Assembly: GCF_000691505.1 (NCBI RefSeq)
Contig: NZ_JMIP02000013.1
Coordinates: 1-64,000 of the forward strand
Reading direction: 5' to 3'
Length of the DNA stretch: 64,000 nt
DNA from: Halostagnicola sp. A56
GTDB taxonomy: Archaea > Halobacteriota > Halobacteria > Halobacteriales > Natrialbaceae
Part shown: positions 8,182 to 15,677 of the stretch, one piece after another
Position numbering within the stretch: position 1 is the first letter of the stretch
How the letters are laid out: the number at the start of each line of letters is the position of its first letter
Made by a program: the position numbers and the translations under genes
Notes under the pieces: model-generated
Database searches by the model: none
What the model saw: the letters and a program-made list of their open reading frames with translations, nothing else
Told to the model about the DNA's origin: nothing

Positions 8182-8265
8182 TGCGAGGGTTGGGATTTGA
8201 ACCCAAGGACCCCTACGGGAGCGGGTCTTAAGCCCACCGCCGTTGGCCTGCTTGGCTACCCTCGC
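8182..8265 (-). tRNA. tRNA-Leu (anticodon UAA)
   Basis: An 84-nt class II tRNA. The acceptor stem GCGAGGG/CCCTCGC is perfect, the D-arm is GCC...GGC, the anticodon stem GTGGG/CCCGC encloses the loop CTTAAGA with anticodon TAA, a long variable arm follows, and the T-arm is TTGGG-TTCAAAT-CCCAA. Discriminator A; CCA is not encoded. It reads UUA leucine codons. Its 3' end faces the three degenerate copies at 7.8-8.1 kb, marking it as a recurrent integration site. Confidence 0.95.
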
Positions 8266-8341
8266 CCAAAACGCACTTGTTCGTTGCCACCGCCTTGGGA
8301 TGTGCGTTTCGGTGTGCACTCGAGAAGAGAGCAACCGCCGG

Positions 8342-8680
8342 CTACCAGTCGACGCTCAGCGTGCCGTCGCCGTGGGGATCGGGCGCGATCTCCTCGTCGG
8401 TCCGCCGATCCACGACGTGGATGCAACCGTCGTCTTTCTTCGCCGGACAGATTTCTGCCGCGCGGACGTTGTGCTCGAGGTCCTCCTCGCCGAAGAAGTA
8501 CTCATTGGGCTTGGCCATGCCCGAGGCGATGGACATCTCCCAGTTGTCGCTGACCTCGGCGCACTTGCCCGCGCCGAAGCACTTGTTTGCCTCGAAGATG
8601 ACCTTGTAAGGCTTCTCGTCGATTGGCGGCGCGTCGCTCGAGCCGACGTCGCTGGCGCGCTGAATGCCGTCGTCGCTCAT
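8342..8680 (-). CDS. 4Fe-4S or 3Fe-4S single-cluster ferredoxin-like protein
   Basis: The product has 112 residues. YKVIFEANKCFGAGKCAEV supplies two cysteines near positions 34 and 40, and AAEICPAKKDDGCIHVV two more near 78 and 85. This spacing fits a single-cluster ferredoxin of the type with an added loop. A polar N-terminal tail (~25 aa) precedes the domain. It would act as a cytosolic electron carrier; the partner enzyme is not in the neighbourhood, which holds only the tRNA and transposon debris. Confidence 0.75.
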   Translation of the reverse strand: MSDDGIQRASDVGSSDAPPIDEKPYKVIFEANKCFGAGKCAEVSDNWEMSIASGMAKPNEYFFGEEDLEHNVRAAEICPAKKDDGCIHVVDRRTDEEIAPDPHGDGTLSVDW

Positions 8681-8742
8681 GTGTACTCATTCGAGCGAGC
8701 GGTCTTTCGCGTTACGATTACGAATGGTGAAGTCGGGTGACC

Positions 8743-8970
8743 TCAGAACCGCTGGAGACTGTGCAGCCCCCTGTATTTGGTGTGACCTTTCAACTCGTCT
8801 TTGAGATCGCCGTGGTCGGGAATCTCGCCCGTTTCCTCCCAGACTTGCCGGGAGTGGTAGTTAGCGACGTTCCAGAGTTTGCTGGTACTCCACCCGTGTC
8901 GGTCAAGCATCTCAGCCACTTGTGAGTGGTTGCGGATTTTCGCTCGGTAGGTGCGGTGGACTTCCAGCAT
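8743..8970 (-). pseudogene. N-terminal fragment of a TnpB (IS200/IS605-family) RNA-guided nuclease
   Basis: The frame from the ATG at 8970 (MLEVHRTYRAKI-type start) reads RHGWSTSKLWNVANYHSRQVW and DHGDLKDELKGHTKYRGLHS, the well-conserved start of haloarchaeal IS1341-type TnpB proteins. After GLHS it is disrupted by small deletions and stops at once, so only ~75 of ~420 residues remain. The RuvC catalytic domain and the zinc finger are missing and the copy is dead. Confidence 0.85.
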
Positions 8971-9087
8971 TCTGAACGCCTGTATAAGCACTTATACTCA
9001 CACCTATTGTAAATATTCGGATTGAGAACAGTGGAATATCCGGCCTTGCTATCAACGGTGAATTGTGGAGGAGATGTCGGATTCATT

Positions 9088-9105
9088 CTGACCCTTTAGG
9101 GTCAG
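9088..9105. repeat. 7-bp stem hairpin overlapping a stop codon
   Basis: CTGACCC (9088-9094) pairs perfectly with GGGTCAG (9099-9105) around a TTTA loop. It overlaps the stop codon of the minus-strand fragment at 9102. It could be a terminator or a subterminal hairpin of a vanished IS200/IS605 element. Confidence 0.5.
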
Positions 9106-9239
9106 GTATTCTCCTCGATTTTGTATAACTCGATTTGATCATCGAGCAACTTCATCTGTAGTTCAACCACTCCGCGATCAACAGGCTGTTGCAGCATTTT
9201 CCGAATGCTGGCTGAGACATAGTCTCTCGAGATTAGCCA
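9102..9239 (-). pseudogene. C-terminal fragment of an unidentified small helical protein
   Basis: A minus-strand frame, open from 9239, ends at a TGA at 9102-9104 and reads ASIRKMLQQPVDRGVVELQ followed by LLDDQIELYKIEEN. The heptad-like, charged pattern looks like real protein, perhaps the tail of a small regulator or antitoxin, but no convincing start codon or N-terminus exists. It lies just upstream of the TnpB fragment on the same strand. The remaining ~140 bases to 9381 show no gene. Confidence 0.3.
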
Positions 9240-9381
9240 CTACAGTGTAACTATGGGGCGTTCCGCAGCTCTACAGAAGAGCGAGCTAGAGATGCCCTAA
9301 TGAGCTGCATCTGGTTCCGGTCCATATCGGAGAGTTCCGCACACCTGACACTCCCACATCGGCTGCCCTGCCCACTCGTCA

Positions 9382-9798
9382 TCAGTAGTGCTCGAGGGCG
9401 TGCTTTTCTTGCTGAATGAACGCTATGGCGGCGTCAATCAGATCGGCACCAAGGCCAGTCAACTCATAATACGAGTACAGCCCTTCTTCGTCCGGCTTGG
9501 ATTGCTTTCGATTCTCGACGAGCCCAGCGTTGACCAACCGATCCAGGTGGTAGTGGAGACCGTTCTCACTTCGGCCGAGTGCTTCGCTGAGTTCTTTCGC
9601 GCTCATTTTTCCTTCGTTACTCAACGCATATAGTATGGCGAATCGGTTCCGCTCGGCGAGCTCCTCGAACAGTTCCAAATACTCCTCGAGATCGAGCAGG
9701 TTGTGTCCGTCGAAGAGGCCAGTGGTTAACGTTACAATCGCGTCTGCTCCTGCCTCGTCGTCGGGGTTCGGTCGTGGCGCAGAGGGACTGTCTGCCAT
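9382..9798 (-). CDS. ArsR-family winged-helix transcriptional regulator
   Basis: The product has 138 residues. After a 30-residue polar lead, FEELAERNRFAILYALSNEGKMSAKELSEALG, GLHYHLDRLVNAGLVENRK and YSYYELTGLG give the helix-turn-helix, recognition helix and beta-wing of the ArsR/TrmB-like superfamily. No cysteine or metal motif is present, so metal sensing is not implied. It diverges from the DUF7509-like gene, and a perfect 7-bp inverted repeat lies between them (9831-9850), a likely autoregulatory operator. Confidence 0.85.
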   Translation of the reverse strand: MADSPSAPRPNPDDEAGADAIVTLTTGLFDGHNLLDLEEYLELFEELAERNRFAILYALSNEGKMSAKELSEALGRSENGLHYHLDRLVNAGLVENRKQSKPDEEGLYSYYELTGLGADLIDAAIAFIQQEKHALEHY

Positions 9799-9830
9799 GA
9801 GTGGGTCAGGCTACGGTGCCGTCCCATATC

Positions 9831-9850
9831 AGGTTAACGGTTATTAACCT
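9831..9850. promoter_or_regulatory. Probable operator of the ArsR-type regulator
   Basis: AGGTTAA and TTAACCT form a perfect inverted repeat with a 6-base spacer, 33 bases upstream of the regulator start and about 70 upstream of the divergent gene. The A/T-rich arms also contain TATA-like sequence for the regulator promoter. Confidence 0.55.
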
Positions 9851-9918
9851 CTTCTCAGCACCGACATCTCGTTGCAGATTAGGTGCGTTTATGCGTCGAG
9901 CGTGAGCAGTTAAAGTCA

Positions 9919-10611
9919 ATGCGAACGTACGACGGGGTGCCGATGCGGGATATCCTCCGTGAGCGGCTTGAGTCGACCGCGCACGACGACTTTCTCGTTT
10001 ACGTGATGGGGCCGTACACGACATTCCGCCTCGACTACTATCTTCGTGACGACGTCGATGTCAGTGAACGTGATACTACCTTGGGTGCATTCGGTGATTC
10101 CGAAAAGGAACTTCTCGATGAACTCCAAGAGATCGTCGAGTGGCTACGGACGGAGCTCGGCGTAAATGCGTTTCTCGCCGTCGATCCCGATATCCCCACA
10201 GAAGACATTCCAGAGGAGACGGATCAAGAGCGAATGAACGTCATCAGCCAGTCAAAGGCGTACGCTGAGGCGAGCAACGCCGTCGTATTCGTCCTCCCGA
10301 AGGCGGGCGTTCGCGACGGCGTCGATATCGAAATTGGCGCCGTGCTCTCCGGATTCGACCTCGGTCATGGCGAAGGTACACCACGGAAGGCTCCGCAGCG
10401 CTTCCACGTCTTCCGTGAACACGGCGTCGCGAGTGCAACGCTTGATGCTGTTCCCCACGAGTATGAGGTGGCACTCACCGAGTACGGAACCCGGTCAGAA
10501 CTCCAAGACCAGATTGCACGTTTTCTCGCGGGGCTGCTTCGTTCGGAGCGCCGCGGTGATCTGCCGCCTGTCGACGACGATTCGGAGACGAACGGCATGT
10601 TGGGCGAGTGA
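9919..10611 (+). CDS. DUF7509-like protein with nucleoside-deoxyribosyltransferase-like features
   Basis: The product has 230 residues from the ATG at 9919. A TTTATG element 27-32 bases upstream supports this start over a GTG at 9883. The opening MRDILRERLESTAHDDFLVYVMGPYTTFRLDYYL is, from memory, the hallmark of haloarchaeal DUF7509 proteins. A MGPYT strand-loop early and SKAYAEASNAVVFVLP ... GVDIEIGAVL later echo nucleoside 2-deoxyribosyltransferase/TIR-like folds, where the GPY and E.G elements line the ligand pocket. An enzymatic or NAD/nucleoside-sensing role is therefore possible but unproven. It is divergent from the ArsR-type regulator. Confidence 0.6.
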   Translation: MRTYDGVPMRDILRERLESTAHDDFLVYVMGPYTTFRLDYYLRDDVDVSERDTTLGAFGDSEKELLDELQEIVEWLRTELGVNAFLAVDPDIPTEDIPEETDQERMNVISQSKAYAEASNAVVFVLPKAGVRDGVDIEIGAVLSGFDLGHGEGTPRKAPQRFHVFREHGVASATLDAVPHEYEVALTEYGTRSELQDQIARFLAGLLRSERRGDLPPVDDDSETNGMLGE

Positions 10612-10722
10612 TCTAACGGTTGCGACGAACCGCTAGTTCCAGGGTCCGCATCCGGTATGGCGTTCGTCCAGCAACGTACACATGACGAGTAATGTCAACA
10701 CGCAATCTTTGCCACCCACTAA

Positions 10723-11406
10723 GCCGCTGCTGCACTCTCCGGCGTTGGAAAAATCGAAGACCTTGATGAGGACTACAAAATCTCTTGTCCAAAATTCACC
10801 GCCGATACGGTGAAGTACGATACCTGGATGATGACGCTGTTCGATGACGACACCATCTCCCTCCTCTCTACTGTTGACGACCGCATCCGGTGTGACCTTG
10901 TGTTACCGGACGACGAAGATGGCTACCAACACCAGTACCTCACCAGTGAGGAATAGGAACTCACGAAATCTACACGCTCTCGACGTGACGGCGACTACTA
11001 TTTGTATCTCGGCTTCTGGAAACTGAAGCCCGAAAAATGGGTCGAGCAATGAGGTGACAACGCGGACAGGACAGTTCTCAGTGTCGACCTCAGTATCGTC
11101 AACATCGCTGCCACCTGTACGGCCTACTTCGCGTCCGGTAGAGAACTTCGGCACCAGCACCGAGAGTTTGAACGGATTCGCGGCAACCTCCAACAGACTA
11201 GCACACAGTCCGCACATCGCACGATCCAGCAGCTGCGCGGTCGGGAATCACGGTACGTCCGTAATGTCTTGTATCGTGTCGCCAACGACATTATCGACGA
11301 AGCGGTGGCACACGCCTGTGAGTACATCGCGTTCGAGAATCTGAACCACATCAGGGAGCGTGCGCCGCCGGTGAAGGAGTTCCACCAGTGGCGCACCGCC
11401 TGCAAT
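10723..11406 (+). pseudogene. Degenerate TnpB middle segment (IS200/IS605 family)
   Basis: The frame reads KIEDLDEDYKISCPKF, then LTSEE-stop-ELTKS where TGG has become TAG (about 10956), and after a TGA (about 11050) continues LSVDLSIVNIAA, FASGRELRHQHREFERIRG, RYVRNVLYRVANDI, ACEYIAFENLNHIRERAPPVKEFHQW. It covers the wedge and first RuvC parts of TnpB, with the RuvC Asp and Glu still present. The N-terminus and the C-terminal zinc finger/last Asp are lost. Opposite in strand to the fragment at 8.7-9.0 kb, so it comes from a second insertion. Confidence 0.85.
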
Positions 11407-11575
11407 CATCAACATCGAAATTGTTGATGGCCAATTGGATAATGCCCGAACCCTCGATATTGAAGTGCTCGACCATCCGCCAAAGGCGGGAGGGGATAAT
11501 CCAACCGAACTCATTACAATGCTCGTCAAGCGGATTTCGACTACTGCAGATTCTGACTACCAACAGATTTCATAG
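11399..11575 (+). pseudogene. Orphan C-terminal gene fragment fused to the TnpB remnant
   Basis: An open frame overlapping the end of the TnpB remnant reads AIINIEIVDGQLDN, then LDIEVLDHPPKAGGDNPTEL and ends DSDYQQIS at a TAG at 11573-11575. Composition and pattern look like real acidic haloarchaeal protein, but I do not recognise the family. It was probably a host gene cut by the transposon. Between 11576 and 11850 the sequence is A/T-rich and shows no gene. Confidence 0.35.
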
Positions 11576-11849
11576 CGCTGCTCGGTTAAGTTACGAACGA
11601 CACGAAACGTTCACGACTTTGTCTCATCTAATATCACACCTCAAAATATCTGGGGATACTATCAGATTGTGAATCGTTTTAACAACTCGAGAACCGACCT
11701 CACGGCGTATTTCAGGACATCTGTAGTGTATTTAAAATTCTGGGTGCGTCATGATCGACGTCGAATTGTGAATTCTCGGACCGTAGGTGAACAACTATGT
11801 ACTCTAAAAGACAGCAGATGTAGTTTAATGGTATCAAATGGTAACTAGC

Positions 11850-11863
11850 GGAAACCCTTATTA
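11850..11863 (+). promoter_or_regulatory. Promoter of the pha operon
   Basis: A purine-rich BRE-like CGGAAACC precedes CTTATTA at 11857-11863, which ends 25 bases before the phaR ATG at 11888. The spacing suits a leaderless or near-leaderless message. Confidence 0.5.
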
Positions 11864-11887
11864 GGAGCCGGGTCGTTCGTACTGGTG

Positions 11888-12205
11888 ATGACGGACGACT
11901 CCGACCGATCACCCTGGTTCCCGCCCGCGATGTTTACAGAGCAGATGCAGGAAGCCGGTGAGCAGGTCGCACAATCCCAGCAGGAGATGCTGAAACAGAT
12001 GATGCAGGCCGGGACGGCGAACCCGCTCGAGGGAATGTCGTCGCTCGGGCCGATGAACATGGGCACGGCGACGTTCAAGGCTCGTGTCCAGAGCGGCGGC
12101 CGGGTCAGCATTCCCGGTCCCGAACGTGACGCCCTCGACATCGAGGAAGGAGACATCGTGCAGACGATCGTCGTCCCCGTCAAACGCGACCGAGAGGACG
12201 AGTAA
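11888..12205 (+). CDS. phaR: AbrB-type PHA regulator
   Basis: The product has 105 residues from the ATG at 11888 (an in-frame GTG sits one codon upstream). The N-terminal half is Gln/Met-rich and helical (EQMQEAGEQVAQSQQEMLKQMM), like a granule-binding segment. The C-terminal half is a swapped-hairpin AbrB domain (FKARVQSGGRVSIPGPERDALDIEEGDIVQTIVVP). In Haloferax mediterranei the homologous PhaR controls phaP and its own gene and heads the phaRP-phaEC cluster. Gene order here is identical; phaP starts one base after its stop. Confidence 0.85.
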   Translation: MTDDSDRSPWFPPAMFTEQMQEAGEQVAQSQQEMLKQMMQAGTANPLEGMSSLGPMNMGTATFKARVQSGGRVSIPGPERDALDIEEGDIVQTIVVPVKRDREDE

Positions 12206-12206
12206 C

Positions 12207-12692
12207 ATGACACAGAACCCACTCACCCACCTGTTCGACGCACAGCGCACCGCAGTGAAACAGAGCCAGACGCTCACCCACGACGCCGTCGAAGCCCAGA
12301 AACAGTCGATCGAGGCCTTCGCGACCGTCGTAGACGCCTCGAGTTCCGCGCTCGAGCGCAACGCCGACGTGACGAGCGGCGCGATCCACGCGTGGCTCGA
12401 CGCCGTCGAGGCGTCGCTTCCGGAGGACGCCGCCGATGTCGACGAACTCCGCACGCTCGTCGACGAAGGCCTCGAGAACGCGACCGAGGCACAGACGGAG
12501 ACTCTCGAGACTTTCCAGGACGCCATCGAGGACTCCGCCGAAGCCTACGACGAGTTCGCAGACAGCTACACCGACGCCGTCGACAGTTCCTTCGACGCGT
12601 TCCTCGACGCCCACGAGCAGGCCGAAGCCAACGTCACGGCCGTCGCCGAGAACGTCGAAGACGCCGCCGAGAAGTTTGACACCGCCGCGTAG
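12207..12692 (+). CDS. phaP: PHA granule-associated phasin
   Basis: The product has 161 residues and is almost entirely amphipathic helix: repeated Ala/Asp/Glu-rich segments such as AIEDSAEAYDEFADSYTDAVDSSFDAF without Cys or Gly-rich loops. Phasins coat PHA granules and set their size. The start is the ATG at 12207, one base after phaR; longer frames upstream are in the phaR shadow. Position between phaR and phaE confirms the assignment. Confidence 0.85.
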   Translation: MTQNPLTHLFDAQRTAVKQSQTLTHDAVEAQKQSIEAFATVVDASSSALERNADVTSGAIHAWLDAVEASLPEDAADVDELRTLVDEGLENATEAQTETLETFQDAIEDSAEAYDEFADSYTDAVDSSFDAFLDAHEQAEANVTAVAENVEDAAEKFDTAA

Positions 12693-12731
12693 TCCCGAAA
12701 CGCTTTCACGCTCCAACGATCAATTTTATTC

Positions 12732-13286
12732 ATGACAGATCCAGCATCCCAGATGCACGACTGGAACGCCGCGGCCGAGCAGTGGAACGAGCAGTTTCTC
12801 GAGGCACTCGAGCAGAACATGGAAGCCCAGGCCCAGTTCGTCGAAAGCTGGTCGGAGACGGTCGGCGAGGCAACCGAGGAGAACGACATCTCCGAGGGCG
12901 TCGAGGGCTACGCTCGAGCCTACGAGACGTGGATGGACGCCTCCCAGCAGATGGTCGAGCGGATGAACGACCAGTTCGAGGGCGAGGACGTCGACATCGA
13001 GGAGTTCCGCGACATCTGGCTCAACACGGCCAACGACGCGTTCAAGGACGTGATGTCCACGACGGCCTTTGCCAAGATGACCGGCGAAACCGTCGGCGAC
13101 GTACTCGAGGCCCAACAGCAGGCCGACGAGGCCGCCGAAACGACGCTACGAACGCTCGGGTTCGCGACCGAGAGCGACGTGGTCGAAGTCGGCGACCGCC
13201 TCGTCGAACTCGAGCGACGCCAACACGCCGTCGAGCGGAAGCTCGATCGCGTCCTCGAGCACCTCGAGGACGAATCCGGGGACTGA
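12732..13286 (+). CDS. phaE: PHA synthase subunit E (class III)
   Basis: The product has 184 residues, helical and acidic, with the aromatic-rich start HDWNAAAEQWNEQFLEALEQN, the block WMDASQQMVERMNDQFEGEDVDIEEFRDIW and the C-terminal coiled coil LVELERRQHAVERKLDRVLEHLE. PhaE has no catalytic residues; it forms the active synthase with PhaC and stimulates it. Haloarchaeal PhaE is about half the size of bacterial class III PhaE, and this length fits the archaeal form. It lies 25 bases upstream of phaC. Confidence 0.9.
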   Translation: MTDPASQMHDWNAAAEQWNEQFLEALEQNMEAQAQFVESWSETVGEATEENDISEGVEGYARAYETWMDASQQMVERMNDQFEGEDVDIEEFRDIWLNTANDAFKDVMSTTAFAKMTGETVGDVLEAQQQADEAAETTLRTLGFATESDVVEVGDRLVELERRQHAVERKLDRVLEHLEDESGD

Positions 13287-13311
13287 TCGAGCGATCGGAA
13301 CTCAGCCACCA

Positions 13312-14715
13312 ATGAAAAACCCATACACACTCGCGATGGACATGCAACGGCAGGCCTGGGAGGGGGCCGCCGAACTCGCCGAAAAGACCCGCGTCGCGCC
13401 CGAGCGGACGGAAACGCTCGAGAACGTGGAGGTCGGTCAGACGCCGAGCAAGGTCGTCTACGAGGAGAACAAACTCGAACTGTTACACTACGAGTCGAAG
13501 ACCGAAGAGCAACACGACGTGCCAATCCTGATCGTCTACGCCCTGATCAACAAGCCCTACATCCTCGACTTACAGCCAGACCGATCCGTCGTCCAGACCT
13601 TGCTCGAGGCAGGCTTCGACGTGTACCTCATCGACTGGGGCGAGCCCTCGGCGCTCGATCGCTCGCTCACGCTCGAGGACTACGTCGACCGGTACATCGA
13701 CAACTGCGTCGACATCGTCCGCGACCGGTCGGGCGAGGACGAGATCAACATCCTGGGCTACTGCATGGGCGGCACGAAGTCGGCCATGTACGCCTCTCTC
13801 TACCCGGAGAAGGTCAAGAACCTCGCGCTGATGGCGTCGGGGCTCTGTTTCGCCGGCGACGGCGGCGTCCTCGAGCTATGGGGCGACGAGGACTACTACG
13901 ATCCGGATCGGGTCACCGACGCCTACGGCAATGTTCCCGCCGAGTTCCTCGACGTCGGCTTCGCGTTGATGGATCCCGTCGCGAACAACGTGACGAAGTA
14001 CGTTCGCTTTTACGACAACATGGAGGACGAGGACTTCGTCGAGAACTTCGCGCGGATGGAACGCTGGCTCTCGGAGGGCATCGACGTCGCCGGGGCGGCC
14101 TACGAGGAGTTCATCACCGACATCTACCAGGAGAACAAGCTGATGGAGAACGAACTCGTTCTCGGCGACCGGCGCGTCGACCTCGAGAACATCGAGATGC
14201 CGGTCCTCCAGATCGTCGCCGAGTACGATCACCTCATCCCGCCGAACGCCTCGAAGCCGTTCAACGACGCAATCGCCACCGAAGACACCGAGATCCTCGA
14301 GTTCCCCACCGGTCACATTGGCATGTCAGTCTCCTCGCGCAGTCACGACGAACTCTGGCCGCAGGTCTGTGAGTGGTTCGAGGAGCGGGCAGAAAGCGAC
14401 CTTGAGGCGGAGACGGAACCGGATGCCGCCAAAGCCGACCCCGACGAGTCGGACGCCGCGCTCGCGGCGGACGCCGGGGGAGACGAAACCGGCATCGACG
14501 ATGACGGGGTCGAAATCGAAATTGACGGCTCTGCGGGCGACGACCCCCTCACAGATCTTTCCGGCGTCGGCGACGCTTACGCCGAAGCCCTTCGAGGGGC
14601 CGGAATCGAGACTATCGACGATCTCGCCGCGGCGGACGTCGCCGATCTGGCCACGGAGACTGGAATCTCCCCGGCACGACTCGAGGGTTGGATCGAGCAG
14701 GCCGATTCGAGATAA
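13312..14715 (+). CDS. phaC: PHA synthase catalytic subunit (class III) with a C-terminal helix-hairpin-helix extension
   Basis: PhaC polymerises 3-hydroxyacyl-CoA on the granule surface. The lipase-like box GYCMGG holds the nucleophile Cys151; Asp306 (EYDHLIPP) and His335 (GHIGMS) complete the triad. About 355 residues form the alpha/beta-hydrolase core. They are followed by a ~60-residue acidic linker and a C-terminal domain (residues ~418-467) reading DLSGVGDAYAEALRGAGIETIDDLAAA, a helix-hairpin-helix repeat of the kind found in DNA-binding and assembly proteins. A long C-terminal extension is known for haloarchaeal PhaC; the HhH character is my reading. It is the last gene of the phaRPEC run. 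Confidence 0.95.
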   Translation: MKNPYTLAMDMQRQAWEGAAELAEKTRVAPERTETLENVEVGQTPSKVVYEENKLELLHYESKTEEQHDVPILIVYALINKPYILDLQPDRSVVQTLLEAGFDVYLIDWGEPSALDRSLTLEDYVDRYIDNCVDIVRDRSGEDEINILGYCMGGTKSAMYASLYPEKVKNLALMASGLCFAGDGGVLELWGDEDYYDPDRVTDAYGNVPAEFLDVGFALMDPVANNVTKYVRFYDNMEDEDFVENFARMERWLSEGIDVAGAAYEEFITDIYQENKLMENELVLGDRRVDLENIEMPVLQIVAEYDHLIPPNASKPFNDAIATEDTEILEFPTGHIGMSVSSRSHDELWPQVCEWFEERAESDLEAETEPDAAKADPDESDAALAADAGGDETGIDDDGVEIEIDGSAGDDPLTDLSGVGDAYAEALRGAGIETIDDLAAADVADLATETGISPARLEGWIEQADSR

Positions 14716-14848
14716 TTCCGCTACGGGCAGAACGGAACCTCCTCGAGGTACCATCGGGTAGTTCTATTCCACCACGACTTTTGTTCGACGATTACTGGAG
14801 ACTTATTAAGGATTGCATCCGTCTGGAAAACTGAAATCCCGTACGTCA

Positions 14849-14855
14849 TTATATA
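14849..14855 (+). promoter_or_regulatory. Promoter of the acetoacetyl-CoA reductase gene
   Basis: TTATATA ends 29 bases before the ATG at 14884, so the reductase has its own promoter rather than relying on read-through from phaC. Confidence 0.65.
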
Positions 14856-14883
14856 GGGAATGAGGTTCATTGTCTAGGTATCT

Positions 14884-15627
14884 ATGTCAATGGATGGGCG
14901 GACCTGCGTCATCACCGGCTCGGCTCGAGGCATCGGTCGCGGCATCGCCGAGTACCTCGGAGAGGAGGGCGCAAACGTCGTCATCAACTACCGCTCGTCG
15001 GAGGGGGCGGCACACGAGGCGGTCGAGGCGATCGAATCGGCGGGTGGATCGGCGGTCACCGCCCAGGCTGATGTCTCCGACCGCGACGCCGTCGAGCACA
15101 TGCGCGAGGTCTGCCTCGAGGCCTTCGGCCCGGCGGACGTGCTGGTGAACAACGCCGGCATCACCGCGGATCACCAGTTCACCGAGATGACTCGAGCGGA
15201 CTGGGATCGCGTGATGGACGTCAACCTCGGCGGGATGTTCAACTGCACGCAGACGTTCTACGACGACATCTGGAACGCCGAGGAGGGCCGACTCATCAAC
15301 ATCTCGAGCGTCGTCGGCAAGCAGGGCAACTTCGGGCAGGCGAACTACGCCGCCGCGAAAAGTGGCATGTTCGGCTTTACTCGGACCATCGCGCTCGAAC
15401 TCGCACAAGGCGGCTCGACTGCCAACTGCGTCGCACCGGGCTTTACCGCAACGGACATGGTCGAGACCGTTCCCGAGCACGTCCTCGAGCGGATCATCTC
15501 GAGCGTTCCTCTCGAGCGCCTCGCCGAAGTCGAGGACATCGCCGCAGTCGTCCGATTCCTCGCGAGCGAGGACTCCTCGTACGTGACCGGCGAAGTGATC
15601 GACGTCAACGGCGGAATGGATCTCTGA
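14884..15627 (+). CDS. phaB: NADPH-dependent acetoacetyl-CoA reductase (FabG/PhaB type)
   Basis: The product has 247 residues, a classical short-chain dehydrogenase: cofactor motif TGSARGIGRG (residues 11-20), NNAG at 89-92, and the Ser142-Tyr155-Lys159 catalytic set (ISSVVG, YAAAK). Arg near the end of beta2 (NYRSSEG) favours NADPH. It reduces 3-ketoacyl-CoA to (R)-3-hydroxyacyl-CoA, the PHA synthase substrate. Family membership is certain; the substrate is inferred from its position directly behind phaC. It could also be annotated fabG. Confidence 0.85.
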   Translation: MSMDGRTCVITGSARGIGRGIAEYLGEEGANVVINYRSSEGAAHEAVEAIESAGGSAVTAQADVSDRDAVEHMREVCLEAFGPADVLVNNAGITADHQFTEMTRADWDRVMDVNLGGMFNCTQTFYDDIWNAEEGRLINISSVVGKQGNFGQANYAAAKSGMFGFTRTIALELAQGGSTANCVAPGFTATDMVETVPEHVLERIISSVPLERLAEVEDIAAVVRFLASEDSSYVTGEVIDVNGGMDL

Positions 15628-15677
15628 GCCCGATGGCCGTCCTGGTTCGAATTATCGATCGGCTTTGAACGAGACAG

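Noticed and set aside
12723..12731. TTTTATT as a promoter for phaE
   Set aside because: It ends directly against the start codon, too close for a TATA box; phaE is more likely read from the phaR promoter.
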